Source: Chalara sp. BL73
Lineage: Eukaryota; Ascomycota; Leotiomycetes; Helotiales
DNA length: 64,000 nt
NCBI GenBank assembly: GCA_918026815.1
Contig: CAKJVC010000030.1
Location: 1,426,001 to 1,490,000 of the forward strand
Reading direction: 5' to 3'
Shown: positions 22,361-35,412 of the stretch, one piece after another
How positions within the stretch are numbered: position 1 is the stretch's first letter
Layout of the letters: every line of letters starts with the position of its first letter
Position numbers and translations under genes: made by a program
The notes under the pieces: generated by a model
Seen by the model: only the letters and a program-made list of their open reading frames with translations
Databases searched by the model: none
Told to the model about the DNA's origin: nothing

Positions 22361-24124
22361 GAGACACGGGGGAATATGTTGACAGACATGGCTGGACCCG
22401 CATGTAAACAAATCTCGGTTGCGTAGCCTAATATCAGCTTTTACATTTGATGAGGTGTTTCTTGTTCCATGTTTCGCTGGTTTGATTTACGGTTTGATGG
22501 GCCTAGATTTGAATTTTTTCGTTTATGCTACCTGCTTATTTCCTGGTTTCTTATTTTATTTTATTTTATTTTTTTGGGTTGGTTATCAAGATTTGGTTGA
22601 CGCGGAGGCAAGCACATCGGAGATTCCGTCATGGAGAATTGGGCTTGGCCCTTTGGACTTCTTCTTTGACTTTGGGGGAAGGAGGGTGTTGACCCTGAGA
22701 CGTGGAGCAGATTAACCACCCCCCCCCCCCAAAAACGTGGAGGAATCGAAATACAGTAATAAGCCTCATCTTACGGCCTAACTAACTAAAGCTTGAAAAT
22801 CATCTCATCACATCCTTCCATTTTACCCCAGCGCCTTTTTTTGGTCTTGACCCGCAGTTTCACCAAATGATCCATGACCCTTCTTTTTCTTTTCTTTCCC
22901 TATGTGAAATTGTGTGCAGCCATTCATTATTCCCAAATGCAGCAATATGGAGATAAACCCCCCCCCCCAAAAAAAAGGCTAAAATGGCCAGCCACGTAAC
23001 TCCTCCCCAAAACAGCACAAAACCGGTTGGCCAGCACCACAGCGCCGGGCCTCTCTCCCTGCCCCCGCCCCCCATGCGGTATGTGCTTTTATGCTCAGCC
23101 AAAATACTGAAATGACTTGCTTGAAACGTCTGTGCTGTGCCCCCCCGTCGAGACTTAATTGAGGCTCTTAAGCGGGCTTGTGCAAGGTGTGTGCCGCTTC
23201 GGCTGGCCGGCTCTTGCTTTGTTTGATCTCCTGCCACGGACCACGGGCAATCTCCACTTTATAAGATGACATGAGATGAGACATTTTCTTTTTTTGGGAG
23301 TTGCTGGTCCTGGCATGTAAGATGGGGGGGGGACATACCTGCCAGATATGGCGTTTGGCCATGTGCTTCGCTGGCAGAAGGAAGAGCGAGCGAGAGACAG
23401 AGGGCATGTGGGGACCAGGGCGGGATCACATCATGGGATGCGGAGCTGAGATGGAAATGAGATGCGGAGGTTGGGAAAAACATAAACGCACAATGCGCGA
23501 GAATCAGTTTCATTTGAGGGGAAGGTCCCTGTGAACCTGACTCCAGCGTTTGTTCCTCTCGTCCCAGAGACATAACCGCTATGCTCTTGCTTTCTCTCTC
23601 TCCCTCTCTCCCCTTCTCCCCCTCTCTTTCTCTCTCCGCCGGCTGCTATTGTGCAGCAAATCGTAGCCTGTGTATGTACATAGCCCTTTTCTCTGCTTAT
23701 AGACAACCTGTGCCCAGAATCGAGAACATCCAGTCTAGCCCAGTCTGATATATAGATACATGCTTCCCTTCTCGGCAGAATTTTTTTTGTGCTCATAGAT
23801 ATACAAATAGTACGGCCGCGTCCTAGCGAGCCACAGAAGTGAATAGGGAAACCCTCGTCCCGTAAATAGTGTAACAAAAAGGGTATCTTTAAATCATCAA
23901 TAATCAAGTAGAGATGATGCCAGAGCAAGAAGTGAATAAAGGTTTGCCAAACCTGTTGAATCTTGTGAATCGAAATGCAAATCAAAAGTCTTTTTCGTCT
24001 CAGTCGTAAAAGCTCGTCGTTTTCCGAACGTTTGCCGTTCCAAACGCGCAGATTGATCCTCCACCTCATAATGATCCTCCCTAAAACTCGAGGGAACGCC
24101 AAGAGACTTTTTTCTGAAACCCGT
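21655..24124. other. 2.5-kb region rich in simple repeats and G/C homopolymers
   Basis: No supportable gene. It contains a (GA)n tract at 22330-22357, C11 tracts at 22720-22730 and 22958-22968, a G9 tract near 23324-23332 and a CT-rich block at 23588-23640. Part is the 3' flank of the Q/P-rich gene on the minus strand. Confidence 0.6.
22330..22357. repeat. (GA)n dinucleotide microsatellite
   Basis: About 13 uninterrupted GA units. The pyrimidine-rich opposite strand could form triplex or non-B DNA, or simply be a slippage-prone repeat. Confidence 0.95.
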
Positions 24125-25716
24125 CTAATCTCTTCCATCATCTCGCTTGATCATTTTTGCTCTTCGAGATTCATCCATTTCGGGCGTCATATGCCGTTCG
24201 TCCTGCCTCATTTCCGATCCAGCCGAATGATGAGGGGATCGCTGTCTTGGTTGTGATTGCGAATGTGATTGTGGTTGTGGTCGGGTGTCGCTTTGCTCCA
24301 GAAGAGAAGAGACAGGATTGGAGCCTCCAGATCTCCGTCGTAGCTCTCCAGAAGATTGTCCTTGCTCAGACAACTCCCGAGGTGATGCTGCTGTTTGTGT
24401 ACTGAAGCTGCTTTCTCCCTGACGATGCCGACCATAGGAGTCACCGCCTTTGGAGGACAGGTCACTTCTTTGGCGAGAATGTCCTCGGCGTCGGCTCTGA
24501 GGCGTGTTCGATACTGAAGAGCCAGTCTGTGAGAACGGTGGAGATGTGTATTGAGGCTGTGAAGTCGGTGGTGGTGCTGCTTGCTGGGGGCCAGTCGCCT
24601 TCCTTTTCTTGGGAGAATTCGTATGATCTACAAGACGATTAGCCCCGTAATAGCCTGCAGAGATTTGACGACTCAATGCTTGCCTGAAGGAGGGTTCGAT
24701 TGGTTAGCACCGCTTGTGCTAGCTTGAGAAGTGGGTGGCTGCCAGTGATGGAAGTAAATTGATGGCGACTGAACCTCCGGGGGTTGAGAAGTCTGTGGCT
24801 GTTGTAGTGGATGGTTTGGTTGTCCAGGTACTACTTGCATGGTTGGACCCGGAGGAGGCGGTTGGATTTGAATTTCCCCGGTGTTCAGTCGTGGTAACTG
24901 GGACCCCTGGGGTTGTCTAATGATTGTGCCCTGAGCAAGCTGCCGGTTTCTTGAAGCAGGAGACATTTGATAGCCTGGAAGAAATCCACCTCCACTCTGT
25001 TGAGAGCCAGATGCTACAGGTGTGGAGGGCAAGGTTATCGGCGCTGGATGTTGGACATAGGCCTGAGCTGCCGCACGAGAGTCTCCGCGTTGTATTTGTT
25101 CTGGTGACTGTTGGCTTTGTGAGGAGGGGAGTAATGGTTGTTGAATTTGTTGTTGCTGCTGCTGCTGCTGCAAGTTGTGTGCCTGGGCCATATAATGCTG
25201 AGCCAGCTCCAAACTAGCAGCGGGCAAACTTCCACCCCCGATTCCAGCAAATACCATGGGAATCATATGCGGAGGGATCCCTCCACTTAAGGAAGTCCTC
25301 AGCATGTCCTGCTCAATCTTACGCTGCTCTAAACGCAGTGATTCCTGCCTTGTCTTTTCTTCCTCCTGCTTCCTTTTGTCTTCTTCAGCTTTGGCCTGGA
25401 GCCAGTTCCTCATTGCTTCCTCTGCACCTTGCCATTGCTGTGGAGGAGCAGGCAATTGTCCTATAGATTGATTCAATATAGGCTGGGCAATAGGTGGCGG
25501 TTGCTGGACGGGCTGGTGAGTGGTCTGTTGGGCTGTTGGTAAATTTAAGCCAGCAGGAGGCAATCCTCTATGATGTGTCGACATTGGCTCCGTGGTTGAG
25601 CTTGACACCGAAAGAGAAGATATTGAAAAGCGTGAAGTGGACGGAGGTGTAGGGGGAGTATAGTCATGAAAAGACTTATAACCCTGATGTGTTGGCTGTT
25701 TAATGGTGAGCAACAT
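24125..25716 (-). CDS. Gln/Pro-rich low-complexity protein, probably nuclear, unknown function
   Basis: Exon 1 runs 25716-24684 and exon 2 runs 24627-24125, giving 511 aa. The 56-bp intron (24628-24683) has a GC donor (AG|GCAAGC), a CTAAT branch and a TAG acceptor. Reading straight through meets a stop, and splicing joins PPS to DHTNSPKKRKATGP in frame. Features: Ser/Thr/Pro-rich N-terminus; a charged coiled-coil-like helix (about residues 105-145, WLQAKAEEDKRKQEEEK); a segment PHMIPMVFAGIGGG; a polyglutamine run; a conserved-looking IYFHHWQPP; a PKKRK nuclear signal; and a Ser/Arg-rich tail. Similar proteins occur across Pezizomycotina without a function I can name. Translation may instead start at the internal Met at 25584 (MSTHHRGLPPAGLNLP). 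Confidence 0.75.
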
Positions 25717-28700
25717 TTCGGGAAAAAAGAAACAAAAGTTGAAAAGAAGAGAAACATAAAAGACAATGATGGAAGGTAAGGACCTTTAAGAACAGAGATG
25801 TGGGATGTTGAGCGGAGCTCGAAGCGAGTGGGAAGCGAGGACTTTTATGTACCTGTATGTAGACGTAAATCAACCCCACCTGGTCCAACTCATCTCCAAG
25901 TAGGTACCGGCACGACCGTGCGTAGCAATAAAGTTCCGCAATATAGTGCCGAGCTGGTATAAAAGAGATATTCTAGACGAGCCAGGTTCCTGGAAAGGCG
26001 ATAGTGGTGCGCGGCTTTGCTAGCCCTATTAGATCCCGCCAATCATAAGGCTAAAACGTCCAGATCTGGTTTGTTGAAGGATACTTTTACTGCAGGGACG
26101 ATCTCTGGGGAGGAAAGAAGGTGGTGTGCAGAAGATACCAGAGTTTGTCGATTTAGTCAAGCAGAGAGAGATGATCCAAGCCAATGGGTCTATTGGAGAC
26201 GAGGAAAGAGGCGTTAGGCTGAGCATCAAGCAGAACCACCAGGTTACCAGCAACCGGCGGCTGAGAAGCCCACGGGACACAAATGTGGAGGCCCTTGAAC
26301 CGCACTCTGAGCGTGCTCCGGAAGGGGAGTGGTTGTGATGGGTTGTAAGGAATCCGGGCAGGGCAGGATGTGATAGTATTACAATATGACAGGCATACAG
26401 CTAAGTATCCAAACACAAAATTTCCGGATCGGTCCTGATGTGGCGGAAGCACTTTCGGAAACAAGAGTGCAGGTGGAATTGTTTTGGGCCAGAACGTTTT
26501 GAAGGATTATCTGGAAGGAGGAGTGATGATCCAAAGTAGGCCTTGGCCCAGCGTGGGAAATTACTGTATACCTCGTACATGCCCGAATATTCCAACAAAA
26601 TCGAGGCCGTGCACCTAGTGTGACGATGTCTCCACAACAGGTACAACCAATGGCCATAAGACATTTGGAACGCCGCTTTTAAACTCTCTTCCAAAGAATC
26701 AACTAAATGATGCTTTAATTCCAGCGAACGGAAGTAAAAAACTTCAAAAGCAGCATTGCCAAGCAATTTTATATGGAGATGGTGTGGCTGTTGAAATATT
26801 CGGGCATGTACGAGGTAAACAGGCAATGTTCCCTGAAAACTGCTGGACAAGGTTCAGATGAGCATCATTTTGCTGTGAGGATCAAGAGTGGGCCTGAGCC
26901 GAGATAATGTCAGTGGCAGCGGAGTAGCCACACACTACGCAGTCAGCGGGCCTAGTTTAACTTCGTCGAGTACGATACCGGCGTTAGTGTGTGCCAGAGG
27001 CGGGCAGTATGATGGGGAAGGGAAGGATATGGGATATGGGATCTGGGATCTGGATCTGGGTATGGAGCTTTGTAATTTTACTGAACAAACAAGTGTAAGA
27101 ACGGGAAGGGAAGCTTGATGTAGGCATTGTCAAAGAGGTCAACCCAACCCAGCAGAGTGGCTTGGGACTGTGGAGGGGCTGGTGAGAGCTACAATCGCTA
27201 GCTAGTCTGAACTTTCCATGTAGTGGGGTCCGGTTGCTCCAAAGCAAGCTCAACTGTTATTTCCTGATCCTGATACTCTCCCGCTGGCTTGCCAGGCAGG
27301 TGATGGGGCCAAGTGCGAATATAGACGCGGTGGGCTTGCTAGAGCATCCTTACAGCAAAATGCTGACATCGCGGAACAGATGTGGCTGACCTATTCGCCA
27401 GTGAGAGCGTGCTGAGGGAACGCAGGGAGCGCTATAACGGCCGCATCTGGGAGGCCGCAAAAGTCACAGTACCGGGAACGGTACTGAGTGTTGTGCTTAC
27501 CATACTTCGTACAGTAGCAAAACCTGCAGGAGGAGGGGTGTCATTAAAGATTGAGCTGCAGGTTTTGGTGTTTCGAAAAGGTGATTCCAGGACCGGAGGT
27601 TATGGTTTACACAAATTGCAGCTTCGGACGAGGGTGATGGTTAATCCAGAATCCAGTATAGCTCGCTGCGCGGCTGCTATAGCCCTTTCCCATTCCCTTT
27701 CCCTCCTCCCCTCCCCTCCCCTCCTCTGGAAGGGATGACAGTGTCATCCACATTCAGGACGCCATTCGCCTAAGAAGATCCCATCCTACGGAGGTGACAG
27801 GCGAGAGCATGTCGTTAGTGGATGGCAAGGCCCGAATCGTGGCTGGAGAAGTGCTGGGTGGGGACAGTGCAGCAGAGGAGAGTAAACTGACTGTCACTCT
27901 ATGGTACACTTTTTTTTTGGCCTGGACTGCAGGGATGGCTGGGGTTCAGGGTTCAGGGATCTAGGGGGTCCAGACATCAACTATCAACCAAGCGACGTGC
28001 AACCTGGAAATCAAGGATGACACAGAAAAAACTAAAAGGTCTCCACTTTTGCATTCGTGGCTTGACCAGGGCTCGATCGCCGCTTCCCATTCAATCCTGC
28101 TGATCCGGGTTTAGCCCGATCTCTTAATTTCTTGATCGTCAAAAAACGGGTGGACATGAAACAAAGCCCATTTAAGCCCAAATTACCATCCACTACAGCC
28201 TTGTCAGCCTTCGAGAACAATAAATAACCTTTTCATAATCATCATCATCACACATCATCCTCCTCATCATCATTTACGGAGGGTCCCGCTGTATTGTGAT
28301 TAGAGCAATAATAAGTCCCTCGGTTTGGAGGGATCATCTTAAACTCCGCACTTCCAATGAAAACCACCCCCCTAAAAAAAAACCATGCATCCAACGAGAT
28401 TACCGCTTTGAATGATTATTCCAACTCGTGATTGATTTGCAGTGGTGTTTCATTGTGGTCCAGAAATACCATCTTGGCCTGCTATTGGCAAAATCCTTAG
28501 CGACTAACCGTCTCTCACAGGAATGGCGAGTTCTAGCCACAGCGTTACTTGCTACAACAAGACACAAAGCTGCACCTCAGGATAGCATAGGGGAAAAAAT
28601 ACATGGCCGGCGTCATCTTTCCCACTCTAAAATTACATATGCTGGCACCATTGCCTACGGTAGACCTTGTGACTTGCAGCATAATCACTGCAGGCGAATC

Positions 28701-30860
28701 TTATTCGGGCTAATGAATGACGGATTGAAGGTGCTTAACGCGCTCTGGGCACCGGCAGTAGCATTGGCTATCGGCACCATCGGGCGAGCTGTCGGACTCA
28801 GCCATTATATTATGATCCTTCCTAACCGCCTCGAATAGTCTAACTGGTTGCCAAAAGAGACTCGAGATTTAGGCAGGATATTCCGTTGAACTGGATTATT
28901 TGGCGTGCTATGGGTCATTTTCTGCTAGGCTTTGCATGCACCAGCGGATGATGTGACACAGCCATACAAGTACCTGAATGTGAGAGTAAATGAGTCGCAT
29001 CTGCATCTCGTTCTCCACTCTGTGAAACAAACTTGATTTGCAAACTCAAATTCTATCGTCCCGTCTGCACGCACGCACGAGATTCCTAAAACCGTAATGT
29101 GGCACAGTGCCACAATATATCGGAATCTGGAAAGAAGGTATCCTTTATATGCTATGCTCTCCATCCAACCAGCTCGCTTTGAAAGGCATTACATTTTAGG
29201 CCAAAGTACAACAACGGGTACTGGTTCTTGTCTCTGCAGGCATACGAAATATACATCGCTAAATGAGAGGCTATTTATGGCAGTGGATCACAGTAGAGAC
29301 ACGGTCGAAAATAGTACAAACGAAGATCACGTAGCCGCAGCTTTAGAACAGGAAAAAAGAAAAGAAAAATTAGGCACATTGTGCGCCGACGGTGATGAGT
29401 ACTTTATAAGGATTATAGCATGAGGATTGGTACCGCCTGCCACAATCCTTTAAGCGAGGGTAGTGGAAGGCTAGTCAAAAAGCTAACGGCAAGACATCGA
29501 CCAACTCAGCCGCAACTCCCAAACCATTCCGTCCAGTCAAATCCTCATTCAGCAGTTGGCTTGAGAATTAGTTCAGCTGACGGAGCAGGCAGCTCTAATC
29601 ACCATGCTCCTTTTGGAAAAGTCTCTTGTAACTCGCTTTGAATATTCTGTAGAGCTTATCTCCTTGTCGTTCCTCAGCATGAGCGAGGCATATAGAAGGC
29701 TTACTTTTCGGAACTCCGTGCGCTTGCAGACAAGGTCGAGGACACGCATTTGAAGCTGCAACGTTCGTGCCTACACAAGAAAAAGCGGTCGGAGCTACGA
29801 TTTCCTCAATTCTCTGCTAGGCACCAACTGAGAGTTCGATGATAGACCGTGCTTATATGCAGAAAACAGCCTGGATACCGCATGCCCTGAGACCAGACCT
29901 GTGGCTTCCATTTAGAGATTGGCGGATATATCAGTAATCACAATTGCTATTCCTCGTCAGCCATTGATCGAGCCGGAATCTGTCATGAAACCTGCTCGCT
30001 CTGTCCAAATATCGACATCATGTTCCAATATCATGGCACAAGCTCTCACAAGTCTACCGATTTCCATGCGAGCCTATACCACAGCATCAGTGAATTCTTT
30101 CTTTTAGACACAGCAGCCTAGCGAATACAGTTTAACTCGATCTGCAGCGAGCCGTTCCCAACCCAAGGTTGTACAAGACACCAATAGTGGAATAAATCAC
30201 GTGTAACGTCTTACCCCCAAACTGACCGGAACACATTGCATTATTGAAAGTACACAGACAAGAGGAACCTCTTGAACCAAATATGCTCGAGGTGGTCGAT
30301 TTTGCATGGATGCCTTGTGAAATGCTTGAAAGTCAACTCTTCCTTCAAAAGCAACTCTCGCTCAGCCTCGCGATGACTCTCGCACTTCATTAGTCAGCTC
30401 CTAGGTCCCCCGAAAAATGTGCTAGAAAAGATAGGCTCGCGACGAATTGCTTCTAGGTATTTGCTAAGTTGTTCGCAGAGCCGAACAGATCTGAGGACCC
30501 AGCTGCGTTGTCCTCATATCGGACGCCTTATTGTCGATCATATCGTCCACGTTCTAATCTTTTTCATGTTGATGTTTTGCATCAATGTGATTGTGGCAAA
30601 TCGTAGCCGGTTACCAGCACGCTAATGATTTCAATTGCCGATCTTCTCCCGAGAAGATCTTGAGTTTGGGTGCCGTCCCGTCGGAAATCATCATTTCACT
30701 GGCTGTCGGCTTGAGAGACGTGACTTCCACGCTTTGCCGGGCGATCTATCAAGTCATGATCCATGGTTGCCACGAACCGATGTCGCCTGGTAAGAATATC
30801 CGCAGACGAGATGCAGATCCTCGACCAAAAAGAACTTTAGAATATTCTTTCAAGCTTTCG

Positions 30861-30885
30861 AAAAAAAAAAAAAAAAAAAAAAAAA
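30861..30885 (+). repeat. A25 homopolymer
   Basis: An uninterrupted run of 25 A. This could be simple slippage or the tail of an eroded retroposon inserted on the plus strand. No coding remnant or target duplication was identified. Confidence 0.9.
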
Positions 30886-31061
30886 CCTGGAAGCGCGTTG
30901 AAGAACTTTACAAATGATTGGTTTTATGCGTCGTAGTGGACTTGTGATCAACAAAGACTTTGCAACTCCTATATCCGGGCGTTCCGAAAAAGGCTGCAGA
31001 TCGGCAAATATACGTCTTCCTGCCAGGATCGCGTATACCCGCCAGCATCCAGGATGTTTGT

Positions 31062-31090
31062 GACTTTACTAGACTTTACTAGACTTTACT
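31062..31090. repeat. Short tandem repeat, unit GACTTTACTA, three copies
   Basis: Three nearly perfect 10-bp units, followed by two copies of a related GTAATGGACT/GTAATGTAA word. Origin unknown. Confidence 0.9.
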
Positions 31091-32099
31091 GTAATGGACT
31101 GTAATGTAAACCTTCGAATACCTATTCCCCATCGATAAATCCTACCAATAAAGAATCCGGTGTCCCCTTTCGACTATTTTCAAATGAAGGCCACACCATC
31201 TGATCTCTTCCCATCCCACAACGAGCCAGCCGCGCCAGCCTTACCTTATCGATAACCTGAATTCCCCACGATCAACACAGCCACTCCCCGACTCCCACGA
31301 TCTAGACCCTGACCGATCTCTCCCAAACAAGACGTGATCTGTCAGATCAGCCACGCGGCGCCTGCGCCACCGTTGACAACCTCTCTCGTGTTTTCTTTCA
31401 ACCACCACGAACCGGCAAGTCGAAGCGCGCATGCTTGTTGGTAAAACTCTGTTCAGCAACACTCTTCCCTAGCTAGTCCCAATTAGGATCTTTCTAACGA
31501 CATCCTTTCGTCGCCCAAGCCGGATGGTCCCCCAATTTGATCATTGTAGCCCGGGTGTGAGATGATGGGCAGAGAGTTCCTTGACGAACAGATTTGGGGC
31601 GTTGCTTGCACGGTCTAAAAGGATGCGCAGAATACGGGCAGTGGTCAACATCATCTTTGTCACGGAAGCAATCCTGGAGATGGAAGCGCTGTATTCGCCC
31701 ATGTGCGAATTCCTTCCTGCTTCACGTTCGCTTTCCATGAGAAAGGCGAAGCGTCCTGCCAGCATTGATTGTTATGAAGGACACGTACATTTAAGCTTTG
31801 CAAGCGCATATCAAGGCTGCGAAGGTAAAATAATATCTTGGGATGGGTGTCGTTCAAGGTATTACCCAGAAGAATGCACATCGTTTATGAGATTGATTTT
31901 CTGGGCATAAATTTCTCATGGGAAAATCACGTCCGAAAGGCACATGAAATCTTAGCAAGGAACACGGGGTCTTTGGAAGTTTGGCCATTGACCATAATTT
32001 CGGCATTGACAGAAAGAGATATATATTGCTCGATGATGACAAATCATGTGCCTGTGCTACCCGCGCAAATATAGACGAAGGTATAACCTGACAATTCTG

Positions 32100-35000
32100 C
32101 TACCAGAGCTCACAAACGGGCTCCTTGACCGGACAGCTAAAAGCCTCCTTGAAGTCCTTGGAGTTCGCCATCGTTCCGAGGATGCGCGCCCACTATATGA
32201 CGGTTAGTGGCTTGTCAGGGATAACATTCCAGATCTGGAAATCTTACTTTTGGTGCATGTGGATCGGTGTATATTCGGCCTAAAAGATTCAAGTTAGTCG
32301 CGATTTCTCACCGCTACTGAGGTTTCATAGTCTGAACGTAGATAAAAGGGGTGCTATGAGGAAAGCGTACTGATGGCCGCTCCCTTTCTGCTCTTTCCGC
32401 ACCACCAACTACCATATCCTACGAAAAAGAGTTGTTCCTGCGTGAATGCTTCCAAGCCTGGTAGATCCTGGTTGGGGGTCTCCTTCTGGCGCTTCTTCCA
32501 TGCAGCGAATGCAGCTGCGACTCCACCAGCACTATGAAAGAAATTAGCTGTCTGACCTCAGAAAATATCAGGGAAGTCATGAGTGTTTCCGTCCTTGAAA
32601 TTGCATTTTGAAATGTCTGGGACTTAGGGAAATTGAGAAAACGGATGAATCAAGGGAGAAACGCACTCGGCAATGTTTTCGCCCAAAGTAAGCTTCCCAT
32701 TTACATGCAAGGGCTTGTCGTCGGGCCCTGGGATGGTATAATTGTGGTACTGGCTTTTTTGCAAAAAATTGTTAGCAGCTTTATATAAAAAGAAGAGCAT
32801 AATTACAACTCACTCAACAAAGCAATCTGCACGTTGTGTGAAACCAGCGACAGTCTTATCCGTCCACCAGTCGGTATAGTTGCCATTCTGGTCATAATGA
32901 CGCCCTGTAGAATCGAAAGCGTGGGACAATTCATGTCCTGAAACAGATCCGAACGCACCGTAGCTAAGGTATTGTGGCAAGTTGACGTCGAAGACTGGGA
33001 ATTGCATGATGCCAGCTGGGAATACGATCTCATTTCCAGGAGGGTTGTAGTAAGCATTTACCTATGTATAATGTGTTTAGCATGTATAGGTATAGGAATT
33101 TCTATTAAAAACTGCTGCACGTATATAAAAGGATAAGGCTTACAGTAGGTACAGTCATTTGCCATGCGTTCTTGTCCACTGGCTTCCCCAGAGTGGACCA
33201 TTCTGCTGCCACTCCGAAACGGTTTAGTTCAATGGTGTTTTTGAAGAATGTAGAAGAGCTGATGTCAACCTAAACTGATGTCATTACAACGACCCATCGT
33301 CTTGCACGAGGATAGGCTCACAGATTCATAAAACTTCTTTAGAGACTCTGCATTCATAATATTAGGTGAGGTAGTTGGATAGCCAACTTGAGGAAATCTT
33401 AGTCAGCAATGAACTTTTGTCTTACATGCCGCATAGGGTACTCACTTTTCTGTATAATCTGATGGACTTTCTCAATGGCTAACTTTTTAGTGTCTGCGTC
33501 CATCCAGTCTGAGGACTTCAGCTTTTCTATGAACTGATCCTTGATATCAGAGACAATCTGATCACCGAACTGCTTTGCACTTTCTGAAAATGCCTTTTCT
33601 ACAAAGAAGCGGCTGAGAATCCAGCCGAGTCCAGCGTTAGGGTCGTAAGCGTTGTCTATTTGTGTAACACAAGTCCGCCACCTTTCTGAGGTCGACTCTG
33701 GATTCTATACTTCATCAGCAAAGTGCTCCTAAGATTCCTGGGTAAATCTACTTTGCCTTCAAGCTCGTTGCTGAACTAGATAACACAAGGGTTAGCACTT
33801 AAATTCTACCTAGCCTGGTGGATTCTCTCCATGCATAGTCTTGCGAGCTTATCCTATCCCGCAGAAGACAAATGTGGATATCAGGTTAATTTGCTCACCC
33901 TCGAATACGGTTTGATTTCCTCCGCCTCAACTACGGAGGCATAATTCTGAATAACCTTCCATATGAAATATGTTTGTAATATATCTCGGGAAGTATTAGA
34001 TAATATTTTGGACAGATCCCTCAAGTACTGTGGCGACTTGACTATCACGCGACTCGTCTTTACGTTTGCAGGTGCAAGATTGTTGATTATCTTTGCCAGA
34101 TCGATCTCTGGCGCAAGCATGGTTGCATCTTTCAAAGATAATGGGTTGTAGTACTTGGTAACATCGTTTCTATCCTCTGCATTTGGTGATGCAGCAGCCA
34201 GCAGCTTCTCAAACTCCACCACATCATGTGCCAGCACTGTTGAGTGGTTATTTCCATTTCCAGCGGATAATCTAGTGCAAAATCAGATCAGCTACTAATA
34301 AGGGCAAAACTTTGGATCATTTGGTTGTCTCGTAGAAAAAATATAGTTGGGTGGGGCACATACGGATGGATGTTTTCAATGATTTGAGCAAGTGTGTTTT
34401 CATATTTTTGTCTGCAATAGTGTAAGCATTACCCAGTCCATATTGATCCGATTTTAGTCATACACTACATCGTTGTCACTATAATGGTCTTTTGCCGGCA
34501 AACCAATGCTGTATGGCGGGTCGATTTGCACGACAACAACGTCGGGATCTTTATCATCAGCATTAGCTCCTAGTGAAACCAAACCTGTAACAGCTAAATG
34601 CTTTGCTAGATGAAGGATTGTATCTGAGAGATCGCTTTGCTTCGACTTCGACTTTTCAAGAGGGTATAAATCTGCCACCTGGTGCAGATGCTCAAGCAAT
34701 GGTTTAACACCAACTTTCTTGACTCTCTCTTCGTCCATACAGGCATCATAGGCAGCCTTTAATTTATTGAAGTTGTCTTGGTCTGCAGATGCAAATGTTT
34801 TGACAAGCTGTGCAGGAGAAAAGCTCGAGTGCTTAGAATCCTGAGGGTATGGCGCCTCTAATATGTGCCGCAGTAATGTCTGCGAATTCTCCCCCATGAA
34901 GGTGCCAGTGAATGCATCTCCTTGGTCGGGTCGTAAATCATGTCGCTCACTCCACCCGCCACAAGTCAATTGTTCAAAGTCCGTGCAAGGATCAATGTTC

Positions 35001-35412
35001 TGATAATTCGGGGATAGGTTGTGAAGAATTTCCGAAGAAGCATGAATACACGCTGGCGTCAGACAAAGCTATATTGGCCTTTAGCAGGGTCCTTACAATG
35101 TATGATAGCATCTACTCACTTGAGACTCTGTGGATGGTTTGTTTGAACGATAAACTGTTGGGATATTGTCACTAGAGAACTGTGAACGTGGTACAGATTG
35201 CCATTACCTCCGAGGAATACGCCTAAGATAACGATCACAGCAACCAACAAAAGGGTAACACATAGAATCACAGCATGATCTATGAGCCACCTTGCCGCCT
35301 TTTTTGTACGGGTCTCGCTTTCACTGGGATGGTAAGCTTCTTGCCCACTTCCATTCCCAAGCAGTGGCGTTCGTTCTGTAGAGCTAGCAGGCTGGTTTTC
35401 TGGCTCAGCCAT
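32100..35412 (-). CDS. M13 family zinc metallopeptidase (neprilysin/ECE-like), type II membrane protein
   Basis: Thirteen exons give 786 aa: 35412-35173, 35068-34464, 34411-34364, 34271-33899, 33775-33752, 33704-33446, 33386-33322, 33269-33144, 33061-32814, 32753-32667, 32531-32371, 32279-32248, 32192-32100. A cytosolic N-terminus precedes one transmembrane helix (VILCVTLLLVAVIVILGVFL), then a large extracellular or lumenal domain. The zinc site HELSH is near residues 623-627 and the third ligand ENIAD near 688, the spacing expected for M13. Other hallmarks: DPCTDFEQLTCGGW, NAYYNPPGNEIVFPAGI, FFVGYGSWWC and the terminal PVCELW. Family members cut small peptides at hydrophobic residues. The exon 1/2 junction is the weakest: the GTGAGT donor at about 35135 gives the wrong frame, so I used the in-frame GTGACA at 35172. 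Confidence 0.93.

Larger units (their letters stand above)
25717..32099. other. 6.4-kb interval without a recognisable gene
   Basis: I find no supportable protein. The left part is the long 5' flank of the Q/P-rich gene. Simple repeats: TCA/CATCAT-rich at about 28238-28272, an A25 run at 30861-30885, and a short tandem repeat at 31062-31090. Open frames of up to about 150 codons (for example 26401-26850 on the minus strand) lack an ATG start and any motif. It may contain non-coding transcripts or eroded transposons. Confidence 0.5.

Noticed and set aside
23431..24141. 236-codon minus-strand frame next to the Q/P-rich gene
   Set aside because: Composition follows CT/GA repeats and C tracts, it lies in the 3' flank, and no domain is visible.
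26401..26850. 149-codon minus-strand frame in the gene desert
   Set aside because: No ATG at its start, no motif, and overlapping frames on the same strand; chance is the simpler explanation.
30419..30917. LINE-type retroposon ending at the A25 run
   Set aside because: No reverse transcriptase text upstream and no target-site duplication found; kept only as a homopolymer.
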